DNA of 64,000 bases from Granulosicoccus sp965214025 (GCA_965214025.1 CBDCAW010000023.1:80661-144660); one strand, 5' to 3'. Shown: positions 54,590-63,423, counted from the first letter of the stretch. Numbers and translations: made by a program. The notes: generated from the letters alone by a model not told the origin.

Positions 54590-55312
54590 GTGATTGTGCA
54601 ACAGACTGTCCGCCAGGTGGCGCTTGCTCTGCTGATCGGTGCCTGCCTGCCCGTCGCGGCACTCGCTCAAGACGAAGGTGGCCTGACACTCGGCCAGGAT
54701 GAGAACCCGGAACCCAAGCTCGATTTGGGAGCTCGTCCGGCCGAGCCCGAAGCTCAGCAGGAACAGTCGGGTGAAACAGATGGCGCGCCAGCGGATCAAC
54801 CCGCGAACACTCCGGCCACCGGTCAGCAGCAAGCCCCTTCCATCGGTACCACGCGCGGCCCGCAGGGCCAAGCTCCGTCACCGGACGAGCTGGAGCAGTT
54901 CGGCGACTGGGAAGTCTATTGCCCGGATGCCGGAGGCGAATGCCTGATGGCACAGCTGGGTTCGGATGCGGCCGGATCGCGGGTACTGGAGATGAACATC
55001 CGCAAGCTGCCCGAACCCCTCGAGGTCGAGAATGAAGTGGCGGTGGCCGTTCTCGATGTGATCGTACCACTCGGCGTCGTGCTCACCGCCGGTCTATCGA
55101 TTGCCATCGACGAGGCCGAGCCGCAGTTCGCGCCGTATCAGATCTGTCTGGAGCAAGGCTGCCTGGTTCGTGAGCCGATTGCGCAGGAGTTGGTCGATCG
55201 TTTTCTGAAGGGCGGTAAGGCCACGGTGACCATGGTCGGCGCGAACGATGGCGACGTCGTGTCCGATATTTCTCTGAACGGTTTCACGGCAGCTTTCGGC
55301 GCCCTGAAGTAA
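54590..55312 (+). CDS. Invasion-associated locus B (IalB) family protein
   Basis: This 240-residue secreted protein has a signal peptide (ALALLIGACLPVAALAQ). A Glu/Gln/Pro-rich linker spans about 28-97. The C-terminal IalB domain (GDWEVYCPDAGGECLMAQ, VLTAGLSIAIDEAEP and YQICLEQGCLVREPI) has paired cysteines. The start is GTG with AGGAAG 8 bases before it. IalB-family proteins are envelope proteins with poorly known roles. Confidence 0.87.
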   Translation: MIVQQTVRQVALALLIGACLPVAALAQDEGGLTLGQDENPEPKLDLGARPAEPEAQQEQSGETDGAPADQPANTPATGQQQAPSIGTTRGPQGQAPSPDELEQFGDWEVYCPDAGGECLMAQLGSDAAGSRVLEMNIRKLPEPLEVENEVAVAVLDVIVPLGVVLTAGLSIAIDEAEPQFAPYQICLEQGCLVREPIAQELVDRFLKGGKATVTMVGANDGDVVSDISLNGFTAAFGALK

Positions 55313-55358
55313 GCGGGGCGTCACCAGTGCGGCATGGGATAAAGTCTTGGGTGAGCGA

Positions 55359-56093
55359 ATGCGAATTGCCTTGATCGGTGCGAGCGGTGGAATCGGTTCA
55401 GCGATGCTGCAGCAGCTGGAGCAGCGCGACGACGTCGGCGAAATACTCGCCACCTGGCACCGTACGGATCCGGACAACCTGCGATCGGCCGAGGCGGGTG
55501 CCGGGGCGCGTGGCAAGGTTCGCTGGTCGCAGCTGGACCCGACGGATGCTTCAGCCGTTGCTCAGTGGATGGATCAGGTCGGCGAGCTCGACTGGCTGAT
55601 CAACTGCGTCGGTTTTCTGCACGATGAAGAACACGGGCCGGAGAAGAGCATTCGCCAGTTTGATGCAGCCCACTTCCACAAGAGCATGGCGGTGAACTGC
55701 CTGCCCACCTTGCTGCTGGGTACCCATGCCCAGGCGGCCCTGAAGGCTTCGACAGCCGGCATCTTCGCTACCGTGTCGGCGCGGGTGGGCAGTATCGAGG
55801 ACAATCGGCTCGGCGGCTGGTACAGCTACCGGGCATCGAAGGCCGCCCTGAACATGGCGCTCAAATGCCTGTCCATAGAGTGGCAGCGAACGGCGAAGCG
55901 GATTCGCGTCGCCGCGCTGCATCCGGGAACCACCGATACTGCGTTGTCCGAACCGTTCCAGCAGAACGTACCTGAAGGCAAGTTGTTCTCCGCCGACAAG
56001 ACTGCCGCCTACCTCATCGAGCGGCTCGATGAATTGCACGACTATCAAAGTGGCCGCTTCATCGCCTACGACGGAGAGGAAATTCCCTGGTAG
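55359..56093 (+). CDS. SDR family oxidoreductase, C-factor-like
   Basis: This 244-residue short-chain dehydrogenase has the nucleotide-binding GASGGIGSAML and the catalytic Tyr-x3-Lys in SYRASKAALNM. CLSIEWQRTAKRIRVAALHPGTTDT is typical of the CsgA/C-factor-like subgroup. A TTG 4 codons earlier is possible. Its 3' end overlaps the ttcA 3' end by 35 bases on the opposite strand. The substrate is unknown. Confidence 0.88.
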   Translation: MRIALIGASGGIGSAMLQQLEQRDDVGEILATWHRTDPDNLRSAEAGAGARGKVRWSQLDPTDASAVAQWMDQVGELDWLINCVGFLHDEEHGPEKSIRQFDAAHFHKSMAVNCLPTLLLGTHAQAALKASTAGIFATVSARVGSIEDNRLGGWYSYRASKAALNMALKCLSIEWQRTAKRIRVAALHPGTTDTALSEPFQQNVPEGKLFSADKTAAYLIERLDELHDYQSGRFIAYDGEEIPW

Positions 56094-56976
56094 ATGCCTC
56101 GCCGCCGGGCCGCTGCTGCGAAGGCGTGGTTCGGCCTTCGCTTGTGTGGTCAGCGTGGTGCCCGATGCGTCGATTGGCATTGAAATCGAACAGGTCTCGA
56201 TCGAGCAGGTGCGATGCCGTGACATTGCCCATCGCCGTGAGCATCGAGGCAATGCGCGAAGGGTCATTCAGTTCCCATTGTGCCAGCAGCTGCTTCATTG
56301 CCTGACGCTGCAGGTTCGGCTGCGACCCGCAGAGGTTGCAGGGAATGATGGGGTAGCGTTGCAGGTCGGCCCAGGTGGCGAGATCGCGCTCGCGGCAGTA
56401 AGCCAGCGGCCGAATCACCACACTGCGCCCGTTGTCGGCGTGCAGCTTGGGCGGCATGCTTTTCAGGGTTCCACCATGAAACAAGTTCAACAGCAGGGTT
56501 TCCAGCAGATCGTCCGCGTGATGTCCCAGAGCGATCTTCGTGGCGCCAACCTCATCGGCGGTACGGTACAGAATGCCGCGGCGTAGCCTGGAGCAGAGTC
56601 CGCAGGTGGTCTTGCCGGCCGGAATGCGCTCCGATACCACCGAATAGGTATCCTGCTCCACGATCCGGTAGTCGACACCGCGTGATTCGAACCAGGCAGG
56701 CAGTACCTGTTCGGGAAAGCCGGGTTGTTTCTGATCGAGATTCACGGCAATCAACGAAAAATCGATCGGTGCGACTCGCTGCAGGTGCAACAGTACATCA
56801 AGCATCACGTAGCTGTCTTTTCCACCGGACAGACACACCATGACCTTGTCGTCGGGATCGATCATCGAGAAATCGATCACCGCCCGGGCGCAGTCCCCCT
56901 TCAGTCTTTTCCAGAGACGGTGATCCGACGCACACCGTGAGTCGACCTCGGCCGAGTATTTGTGCATGTTGGCCAT
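56059..56976 (-). CDS. ttcA: tRNA 2-thiocytidine(32) synthetase TtcA
   Basis: This 305-residue enzyme thiolates C32 in tRNA using ATP and an iron-sulfur cluster. The PP-loop ATPase motif is SGGKDS. The cluster cysteines are CGLC, with a further CNLC. HADDLLETLLLNLFHGG is a family signature. Translation starts at MANMHKYS, with AAGG 6 bases upstream. The C-terminus overlaps the converging SDR gene. Confidence 0.95.
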   Translation of the reverse strand: MANMHKYSAEVDSRCASDHRLWKRLKGDCARAVIDFSMIDPDDKVMVCLSGGKDSYVMLDVLLHLQRVAPIDFSLIAVNLDQKQPGFPEQVLPAWFESRGVDYRIVEQDTYSVVSERIPAGKTTCGLCSRLRRGILYRTADEVGATKIALGHHADDLLETLLLNLFHGGTLKSMPPKLHADNGRSVVIRPLAYCRERDLATWADLQRYPIIPCNLCGSQPNLQRQAMKQLLAQWELNDPSRIASMLTAMGNVTASHLLDRDLFDFNANRRIGHHADHTSEGRTTPSQQRPGGEASTREFPLRRRR

Positions 56977-57030
56977 TGGCAACCTTTGCGGACGCCGGGA
57001 TCGTTGCCCGGGGACGAAAACTGGCATCGC

Positions 57031-57057
57031 AACCACGCTTCGCGTGGTGCTGGTTGC
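57031..57057. other. Alternative hairpins upstream of the aminotransferase gene
   Basis: ACCACGC and GCGTGGT form a 7-bp stem with a 3-base loop (57032-57048). The wider pair GCAACCA (57028-57034) and TGGTTGC (57051-57057) competes for part of the same bases. They lie in the 186-base gap between ttcA and the aminotransferase. The role, if any, is unknown. Confidence 0.3.
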
Positions 57058-57162
57058 CGTGCGCGCACGTATCCCATAACCTCACGGAACAGTGTGGAGT
57101 GCGATGGCGATAGCCTGGCCGGAATTCCCGGAGGCACTGCCACCACCGCCCAGGAGAATGCC

Positions 57163-58545
57163 ATGAATGAATCGGTACTGCCAGAAGACATTGGTCACCT
57201 TGTCGAGGTGGATCGCGCCCACATGTGGCACCACCTGACCCCGCACAAGCCATTGAGCGAGAAAGATCCTCTGGTGATCGTGAAAGGCAAGGGCATGCGG
57301 GTGTGGGATCAGCACGGCAAGGAACACATCGATGCCGTGTCGGGTGCTGTCTGGACGGTCAATGTGGGCTACGGGCGTGAGAGCATCGCCAATGCGGTGC
57401 GCGACCAGCTGGTCGAGCTGTGTTACTTCGCCGGCTCCGCCGGTACGGTGCCGGGAATCCGTTACGCCGAAAAGCTGTTGTCGAAGATGCCCGGCATGAG
57501 CCGCGTCTACTATTCGAATTCCGGCTCGGAGGCGAACGAGAAAGGCTACAAGATCGTTCGCCAGATCGCGCAGAAGGAGCACGGCGGCAAGAAGCACAAG
57601 ATCCTCTATCGCGATCGTGATTACCACGGCACCACCATCACGGCGCTCAGTACCAGCGGCCAGAACGAACGCAAGGACCACTACGGCCCTTTCACGCCAG
57701 GGTTCATAGAGGTGCCGCATTGCTGTGAATATCGTTGCCAGTATGATGACGCCACCGACTATGGCGTGAAGGCCGCCAATGAGATCGAGAAGATCATCCA
57801 GCGCGAGGGGCCTGACACCGTGGGTTCCATCGTGCTCGAGCCGATGACGGCCGGCGGTGGCGTCATTCCCCCACCCGAAGGCTATTTCGAGACCGTGCAG
57901 GAGATCTGCACACGCCATGGCATCCTGCTGCATATCGACGAAGTTGTCTGTGGTCTCGGCCGCACCGGTACCTGGTTTGGCTACCAGCAATACGGTATCA
58001 AGCCCGATATCGTCACCATGGCGAAAGGTGTGGCCAGTGGTTATGCAGCCATTGCATGCACAGTCACTACCGAAGCGGTGTTCGACAAGTTCCGCGACAG
58101 TGACGATCCCATGAGTTATTTCCGTGACATCAGCACCTTCGGCGGCTGTACGGCCGGCCCGGCAGCCGCGCTGGAAAACATGTGCATCATCGAGAACGAG
58201 AACCTGCTCGAGAACGTGAATGTTATGGGTGAATACCTGATGGAGAAATTGCGCAACCTTCAGAACAAGTACCGGATCATCGGTGATGTACGGGGCAAAG
58301 GCCTGTTCTGCGGCATGGAGCTGGTGAAGGATCGGCAAACCAAGGAGCCCGTGGACGAGAGCGTGTTGGCGAAAATTGCCGCGGATTGCATGCAACAGGG
58401 CGTGATCATAGGCCGCACCAATCGCAGCCTTTCCGGTCTGAACAACACGGTCTGCCTCAGCCCCGCCTACATATGCACAGCGGACGACATCGACCAGATC
58501 GTGGGCGCCATCGACTCGGCGATGAGTCGGCACGCAATCCTGTAG
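57163..58545 (+). CDS. Class III aminotransferase, taurine/omega-amino acid-pyruvate type
   Basis: This 460-residue PLP enzyme is of the omega-amino acid transaminase type. The start at 57163 has AGGAGA 5 bases upstream. The opening VDRAHMWHHLTPHK resembles taurine-pyruvate and related omega-aminotransferases. The PLP lysine is K288 in TMAKGVASGY, and the pyrophosphate-binding segment is YYSNSGSEANE. The long frame upstream is a shadow. The exact amine donor is uncertain: taurine, polyamine or beta-alanine are candidates. Confidence 0.85.
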   Translation: MNESVLPEDIGHLVEVDRAHMWHHLTPHKPLSEKDPLVIVKGKGMRVWDQHGKEHIDAVSGAVWTVNVGYGRESIANAVRDQLVELCYFAGSAGTVPGIRYAEKLLSKMPGMSRVYYSNSGSEANEKGYKIVRQIAQKEHGGKKHKILYRDRDYHGTTITALSTSGQNERKDHYGPFTPGFIEVPHCCEYRCQYDDATDYGVKAANEIEKIIQREGPDTVGSIVLEPMTAGGGVIPPPEGYFETVQEICTRHGILLHIDEVVCGLGRTGTWFGYQQYGIKPDIVTMAKGVASGYAAIACTVTTEAVFDKFRDSDDPMSYFRDISTFGGCTAGPAAALENMCIIENENLLENVNVMGEYLMEKLRNLQNKYRIIGDVRGKGLFCGMELVKDRQTKEPVDESVLAKIAADCMQQGVIIGRTNRSLSGLNNTVCLSPAYICTADDIDQIVGAIDSAMSRHAIL

Positions 58546-58610
58546 GCAGGTGGCACTGAGTGCGGGGCCGGCTGTACGCCGCCGCCCCCGCATTCGCCTA
58601 TCTGCCTGCG

Positions 58611-58675
58611 TTCTGCAGGCCTATGCCTGTCACAAGCGAGCCCATACGTGCCTATGGGCCCACAGATGACAGGCA
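58611..58675. terminator. Two-tier inverted repeat between convergent genes
   Basis: An outer 9-bp stem TGCCTGTCA/TGACAGGCA (58624-58632 and 58667-58675) encloses an inner stem GCCCATA/TATGGGC with symmetrical 7-base internal loops. Just upstream is a smaller hairpin, GCCTGC/GCAGGC. It is probably a bidirectional terminator. Confidence 0.6.
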
Positions 58676-58681
58676 CTCGTA

Positions 58682-60925
58682 TCAAGATTTACCGGACATC
58701 TTCTTCAGTGTGTCGAGCATCGGGTTCATCACCGGGTTCACGATATCGCCAACCCCCTTGTTCGAAACCAAAGCGTCTACCCGGGATTGAAGCCTGGACA
58801 AGCCATCGGAGGCCACCTGCTTCAGCGGCGCCTGGGCCGGCGAGGGTAGTTCAGCCATTTTCTTGCTGACTGCCATCAGAGATTTACCGGCTTCCTCGAG
58901 AACGGGGAGGGCGTCCTTCGCCGACTTCACATCGTCGACCGGTTCCAGAGCAGCCAGCGTCGTACCGAAAACACCACCGAGATCGCGGCTGATACCTGAA
59001 AGATCGAACTTGCTCCGATCGTAAGATTCGGTACCGGATGCCACCTCTTCCTTCGGCTCAGCCTTATTCTTGCCTTCAGGCTTCTGGGCTGCCTGAGCCT
59101 TGCCGTCTTCTTCAGGCTTCGCAGCCGCCTGAGCCTTGCCGTCTTCTTCAGGCTTCGCAGCCGCCTGATCCTTGCCGTCTTCCTCAGGCTTCGCAGCGGC
59201 CTGAGCCTTGCCGTCTTCTTCAGGCTTTGCAGCGGCCTGAGCCTTGCCGTCTTCTTCAGGCTTTGCAGCGGCCTGATCCTTGCCGTCTTCTTCAGGCTTC
59301 GCGGCGGCTTGGTCCTTGCCGTCTTCTTCAGGCTTCGCAGCGGCCTGATCCTTGCCGTCTCCTTCAGGCTTCGCAGCGGCCTGATCCTTGCCGTCTCCTT
59401 CAGGCTTCGCAGCGGCCTGATCCTTGCCGTCTTCTTCAGGCTTCGCGGCGGCTTGGTCCTTGCCGTCTTCTTCAGGCTTCGCAGCGGCTTGATCCTTGCC
59501 GTCTTCTTCAGGCTTCGCAGCCGCCTGAGTCTTGCCGTCTTCTTCAGGCTTTGATTCTTTGTCTGCGTTCTTTCCGGCGCTTGCCTTCGACTCGGCGTCG
59601 CCTTCTGCTTGCGCGGCGGGCTTGGCCATGTCGCTATCGGTCTCGGCGGCAGCCTCCGGTGCGCCTGCCTGAGCTTCATCAGCGCTTGTTTCATTACCGC
59701 TATCGGCGGCAGCAGCTTGGTTGGCTGGCTGAGAAGCCTCTGCATCGTTTCCGTCTCCGGCAGCAGCTTCTGCTTCCTTGTCCGTTCCCGGGGCACGCTC
59801 GTTAGCTGAGTCGGCGTTGTCGGAATCGGCTTCGGCTCTCTGCTCTGCCGAATCGGCCGTTTCGGCTTCGTCACTTTCCTGGTCAGATGCAGCTACCCCG
59901 GCAGCTTCGCCCTGGCCACCGGACTTGGCTTGTTGCACTGCCGCCTGTGCTGCTTTCTTCGCAACGTCGGCATCGTCAGGCGTACCGCTGCCCGACGGGG
60001 CATCGCCGTCGGCCATGTTTTCGGTCGGGGCATTCCCCGACTCGGCCTTGGCGGAATCAGCGGCTTCGCCATCTGCCTTAGCAGGTTCCTGCTCAGCGCC
60101 TTCGGCGTCGGCGGATTTCGCGGCTTCGTCCTCTGCAGGTGCAGTTTCCTGTTCGGCATCAGCAGATTTTGCCGCGTCATCGTTGGCCGGTTTATCCTCC
60201 TTTCCAGCTTTGGCCGTCTCACCCTCGGCCGACGCCTCGTTCTCTTCGGAGGCTTCGGTGGCATCTGCGGTCATGCCGGCAGCTTCGCCGTCGGTCGAGG
60301 TATCGGCCTTCTCGGTATCAGCTTCGGACGCCGGCTCATTCTGCTCCGATGAAGCAGGTGTTGCCTCCGAGTTCGGTGCTGCGTCTGCGTTGGCTACTTC
60401 GGCTTCATCTGCGCCCGCCTCCGCGGCTTCCGGTGCCGATTCTGCTTCGGCTGCGTTTGTATCCGAGGCTTTCGGTGCCGATTCTGCTTCGGCTGCGTCT
60501 GTCTCCGAGGCTTCGGGTGCCGATTCTGCTTCAGCTGCGTCTGTCTCCGAGGCTTCGGGTGCCGATTCTGCTTCGGCTGCGTCCGTATCCGAGGCTTCCT
60601 GTTCGGGTGCCGTGCCCGAGTCAGTGGCGTCCGCCTCTGTCGCTTCGGGTGGCTCTGCCACGTCAGCTGCAGTGGACTCAGCTGCAGGCTCGGCGTCATT
60701 GCCGGAACGCTCAGCCGTTGTCGTCTCTGAGGGTTCCTCGTCGCCACTGAACAGGTTCAGCGCTATCCAGCCGACCAGCAGGATGCCGACAATCGGTACG
60801 ACCTTCTTCCACAGGCCGCCGCTTCCATCATTGCCACCGCCGCCAAAATTTCCGACCCCGGAGCTTTCGCCGCCATCGCCAGCAGATGTGGTCGGTGGCG
60901 TTTCCTTCGCATCGTCGTGTGCCAT
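58682..60925 (-). CDS. Ala/Glu-rich repeat membrane protein, unknown function
   Basis: This 747-residue protein has a Gly-rich cytoplasmic N-terminus and a membrane helix at about 41-59 (KVVPIVGILLVGWIALNLF). A very acidic, Ala/Glu-rich low-complexity region of over 500 residues follows. It includes four 14-residue units (SETDAAEAESAPEA-like) and thirteen 12-residue units (KPEEDGKDQAAA). The last 110 residues are a different, more normal helical domain (YDRSKFDLSGISRDLGGVFG to MLDTLKKMSGKS). It is likely a periplasm-spanning linker. Similar repeat-linker proteins include TolA and TonB, but neither signature domain is seen. Confidence 0.7.
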   Translation of the reverse strand: MAHDDAKETPPTTSAGDGGESSGVGNFGGGGNDGSGGLWKKVVPIVGILLVGWIALNLFSGDEEPSETTTAERSGNDAEPAAESTAADVAEPPEATEADATDSGTAPEQEASDTDAAEAESAPEASETDAAEAESAPEASETDAAEAESAPKASDTNAAEAESAPEAAEAGADEAEVANADAAPNSEATPASSEQNEPASEADTEKADTSTDGEAAGMTADATEASEENEASAEGETAKAGKEDKPANDDAAKSADAEQETAPAEDEAAKSADAEGAEQEPAKADGEAADSAKAESGNAPTENMADGDAPSGSGTPDDADVAKKAAQAAVQQAKSGGQGEAAGVAASDQESDEAETADSAEQRAEADSDNADSANERAPGTDKEAEAAAGDGNDAEASQPANQAAAADSGNETSADEAQAGAPEAAAETDSDMAKPAAQAEGDAESKASAGKNADKESKPEEDGKTQAAAKPEEDGKDQAAAKPEEDGKDQAAAKPEEDGKDQAAAKPEGDGKDQAAAKPEGDGKDQAAAKPEEDGKDQAAAKPEEDGKDQAAAKPEEDGKAQAAAKPEEDGKAQAAAKPEEDGKDQAAAKPEEDGKAQAAAKPEEDGKAQAAQKPEGKNKAEPKEEVASGTESYDRSKFDLSGISRDLGGVFGTTLAALEPVDDVKSAKDALPVLEEAGKSLMAVSKKMAELPSPAQAPLKQVASDGLSRLQSRVDALVSNKGVGDIVNPVMNPMLDTLKKMSGKS
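59084..59551 (-). repeat. 36-bp tandem repeat array in the Ala/Glu-rich protein gene
   Basis: Thirteen 36-base units each code KPEEDGKDQAAA or a close variant (EGDG, KTQ, KAQ). The array is 468 bases long and shifts in steps of 36, keeping frame. It sits between the acidic region and the conserved C-terminal domain. Confidence 0.95.
60428..60595 (-). repeat. 42-bp repeat array in the Ala/Glu-rich protein gene
   Basis: Four 42-base units code AS(D/E)T(D/N)AAEAESAP(E/K). They lie in the acidic region and are distinct from the 36-base array. Confidence 0.9.
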
Positions 60926-61121
60926 GTGTGCCTGTTGCCTTTTGGATTGAGAATTATCGGCACTCAAGTGTGCCAGTGCCGTTCCGGAATGCCGAACGCA
61001 TTGTAGAAATTCGAGCTGATCACACCTGCGCCTACCATCGTGCAAACGTGTGCTGTCTGACTGCAGCGTACCGTTTGTGCCTGCGGACCGCCAATACTAC
61101 CGTGCGAACATCCGTCTGACG

Positions 61122-61152
61122 CCCGGTACCGCGCGAGTCCTGGAAGGCGGGA
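61122..61152. repeat. 31-bp direct repeat, copy 1
   Basis: It begins CCCGGTACCGCGCGAG and is identical to 61184-61214. Start-to-start spacing is 62 bases, exactly twice the repeat length. Confidence 0.95.
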
Positions 61153-61183
61153 CCCGTTCGGCGTCATGCTGATTCCCGGCGGC

Positions 61184-61214
61184 CCCGGTACCGCGCGAGT
61201 CCTGGAAGGCGGGA
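61184..61214. repeat. 31-bp direct repeat, copy 2
   Basis: This is an exact copy of 61122-61152. The 31-base spacer between the copies does not resemble the repeat. Confidence 0.95.
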
Positions 61215-61476
61215 ACTCGCAGGCTTCGAGCAACTCGGTTACGTCCAGAATACTGCAACGGCAAAACAAGTGAAATGATCGTGAATGACGTTTCACCGGT
61301 GACGAGCGGTATCTGCCGAGTTCAACGCCAGCCATGAACGGTGCGTTACCGAGTCGGCCGACCAATTTGCCCGGGATTCGGCGTGGAGGATGTCTTCGTG
61401 AGACCGGCATCACAGTATTCAGCGCACGGTGCCCTCACCATGGCGAGCTTGCAGCGAAAATTGACGCTGTTATCGG

Positions 61477-62145
61477 GTGTGGATAGGCTTACGACCGCGA
61501 ACCGGAAACGCTTCATTGGAAGAACTCATTCATCAGTTCCTGCTACAGTCCGGGTACCCGCGAGCCTCGATCGTCACGGATGTCATTTCGCTATTCGGCT
61601 CGCTGAACGGTATTCAGCCAAACTTCATCATCGTCGACCCGAACACGGCAGAACCACTGGCGGTCATCCTGGTCGTCGACGCCGTAGTCCCTGAAGATCT
61701 ACGCAAATTCGCTTCTTTGACCGGCAACGCCGCGCGCCATCTGCGAGGGCGAGCAGTGCAGGGTTTCCTGATTCGCGTGGACGTCGATGGTTCCAGCGAA
61801 ATCGATCAGGTTCAGTTCTTCAAGGTCTGGCCAGGCAGCATGCTCCAGCAGTTATCTGCCAGAACCTTTCCGGATGTCGATTCTTTGCGCGTCAGCCAGA
61901 AGATCGAGCTTCTGGCGAATCCTGAGAGCGCGAATGATCGAGCGTTGCAGGCGGCCTCCGAGACGAATTTGCCGGAAATCGGCGCTTACGTGCCAGGCAT
62001 CCTGCTCATCATGATCGCCGTGGTTGATTGGGGCATTGGGATGTACAGCGGCCACACCTTCCTGGGCACTGCACAATCTCTGCTTCTGGTCGGCGCGGCT
62101 GCCCTGCTGTCGTTGCCTGCAATGTTGCGTATCAGGCGCCGGTAA
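61477..62145 (+). CDS. Hypothetical protein with a soluble N-terminal domain and two membrane helices
   Basis: This 222-residue protein was not recognised. The N-terminal 150 residues contain alternating strands and helices (FIIVDPNTAEPLAVILVVDA, then AVQGFLIRVDVDG and VQFFKVWPGS), weakly recalling restriction-endonuclease-like folds of HsdR_N type. However, no clean D-ExK set is present. Two membrane helices follow (about 171-190 and 197-215), ending in a basic RIRRR tail. The start is uncertain: GTG at 61477 or TTG at 61516, neither with a strong ribosome site. A membrane-bound sensor or nuclease-like role is inference. Confidence 0.6.
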   Translation: MWIGLRPRTGNASLEELIHQFLLQSGYPRASIVTDVISLFGSLNGIQPNFIIVDPNTAEPLAVILVVDAVVPEDLRKFASLTGNAARHLRGRAVQGFLIRVDVDGSSEIDQVQFFKVWPGSMLQQLSARTFPDVDSLRVSQKIELLANPESANDRALQAASETNLPEIGAYVPGILLIMIAVVDWGIGMYSGHTFLGTAQSLLLVGAAALLSLPAMLRIRRR

Positions 62146-62378
62146 CCCTCTCCGGTTCGCCATTGCAACGGCCGCTCCGGATCTCACTACCGCACCGCGT
62201 CCCGCCAATACCGCATCGACAATCGATGCGGTCACTCGTGAAGCGTACCTTGCGGGCTCGTCGAGCGCACTTCGACGTCCGGAAGTGTTTGGCTACGGTT
62301 TTCTCCGATCCGCACACTGCGCGCCCACGACTGATCGGCAGCTGAGCAGCCGCTCGCCAACCGCTTGCACATGAAGGG

Positions 62379-62423
62379 TTGATAGGTCAGACTACGCATC
62401 AACATATAAACATATCTTTATAT
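62379..62423 (+). promoter_or_regulatory. Putative sahR promoter with overlapping operator
   Basis: A -35-like TTGATA (62379-62384) is followed, 17 bases later, by ACATAT. The palindrome ATATAAACATATCTTTATAT occupies 62404-62423, with 7-bp arms and a 6-base centre. It ends 16 bases before the GTG start. It has the form expected of a SahR operator, so the gene is likely to regulate itself and metF. Confidence 0.6.
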
Positions 62424-62439
62424 TTGTGGAAGCCAATCT

Positions 62440-63423
62440 GTGGAAGCACTGCTGACAGGACTGAGAGCTGCCGGGGAGCCTACGCGCTTGCGCCTGCTCG
62501 CACTGTGCGCTCACGGTGAGCTCAGCGTCACCGAACTGACGCAAATTCTGGCGCAGAGCCAGCCGCGAGTGTCGCGGCATCTGAAATTGCTCGTCGAGGC
62601 CGGGCTGCTCGATCGCTTCCGCGAAGGGGCACTGGTCTTCTATCGCATCGCCGACGAGGGGCGGGCTGCTGATCTTGCACGAACTCTTGTCGACCTGTTA
62701 CCAGGGTCCGATACCGAGTTGAACCGGGACCTCGCCCGTCTGGAAACCATCCGCGCTCAACGCGCTGCTGTCGCGGAGGCGTACTTCAACGAAAATGCCG
62801 CCGACTGGCATCGTATTCGCAAGCTGTACGTCGCCGAGGCAGAGGTGGAGCAGCGCTTGCGGGCCACGGTGGGGCCACGGCGTATCGGTAACTTTCTCGA
62901 TATCGGTACGGGCACCGGTCGGGTACTTGAGTTGTTTGCCGACCAATTCGATCGCGGCCTTGGTATCGACACCAGCCCGGAAATGCTCGCCATGGCGCGC
63001 CATGCGCTCGAGCGTGCAAAATTGAGGCATGTGCATGTACGTAAGGGCGACATGTACAGCATGCCCATCGAAGACGCCAGCATCGAGCTGGCCACCTTGC
63101 ACCTGGTCTTGCATTACAGCCTCGAGCCGCAATTGGTGGTCAGCGAAGCCGCACGCACGCTCAAGCCGGGTGGGAGGCTCATCATCGTCGATTTCGAGCC
63201 GCATCAGGAAGAGCAGCTACGAAGCGAACACAAGCACCAACGGCTCGGTTTCTCCACGGCAGAGATCGACAAGACGATGCGCAATGCCGGCCTCACACCT
63301 GCCGATCACGAATCACTTGCCGGAACACCGATCACGGTTGCCATCTGGCAAGGGGTCAAGCCTGATTTGATAGAGGAAGGCACGCAGCCCGAGCCGTCGC
63401 CTTCCAACCCCGTTCATCATTGA
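62440..63423 (+). CDS. sahR: SahR-like ArsR/SAM-methyltransferase fusion regulator
   Basis: This 327-residue protein has an N-terminal ArsR-type winged helix (LRAAGEPTRLRLLALCAHGELSVTEL, then SQPRVSRHLKLLVEAGLL). It is fused to a class I methyltransferase domain with the SAM-binding FLDIGTGTGRVLEL. In proteobacteria this fusion is SahR, a regulator of the methionine/SAM cycle that responds to S-adenosylhomocysteine. The start is GTG. The ORF is followed 22 bases later by metF, as expected for the regulon. A catalytic methyltransferase role is less likely. Confidence 0.85.
   Translation: MEALLTGLRAAGEPTRLRLLALCAHGELSVTELTQILAQSQPRVSRHLKLLVEAGLLDRFREGALVFYRIADEGRAADLARTLVDLLPGSDTELNRDLARLETIRAQRAAVAEAYFNENAADWHRIRKLYVAEAEVEQRLRATVGPRRIGNFLDIGTGTGRVLELFADQFDRGLGIDTSPEMLAMARHALERAKLRHVHVRKGDMYSMPIEDASIELATLHLVLHYSLEPQLVVSEAARTLKPGGRLIIVDFEPHQEEQLRSEHKHQRLGFSTAEIDKTMRNAGLTPADHESLAGTPITVAIWQGVKPDLIEEGTQPEPSPSNPVHH

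Larger units (their letters stand above)
60926..61476. other. Intergenic region with 31-bp direct repeats
   Basis: These 551 bases lie between the Ala/Glu-rich gene (minus) and the membrane hypothetical (plus). No supported gene was seen; the open frames here have no family signs. Two exact 31-base direct repeats occur at 61122-61152 and 61184-61214. Confidence 0.6.

Noticed and set aside
58927..60950. Large overlapping open frames opposite the Ala/Glu-rich repeat gene
   Set aside because: They are mirror reads of the repeat arrays with highly biased composition. The minus-strand gene has a signal-anchor helix and a conserved tail; the others do not.
61122..61214. CRISPR-like repeat-spacer pattern
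   Set aside because: Only two repeats and one spacer exist, with no cas genes. The regular 31/31 spacing alone is not enough.
60964..61413. 149-codon minus-strand frame in the repeat-containing intergenic region
   Set aside because: It contains both 31-base repeats in translated form, has no ribosome site, and shows no domain signs.
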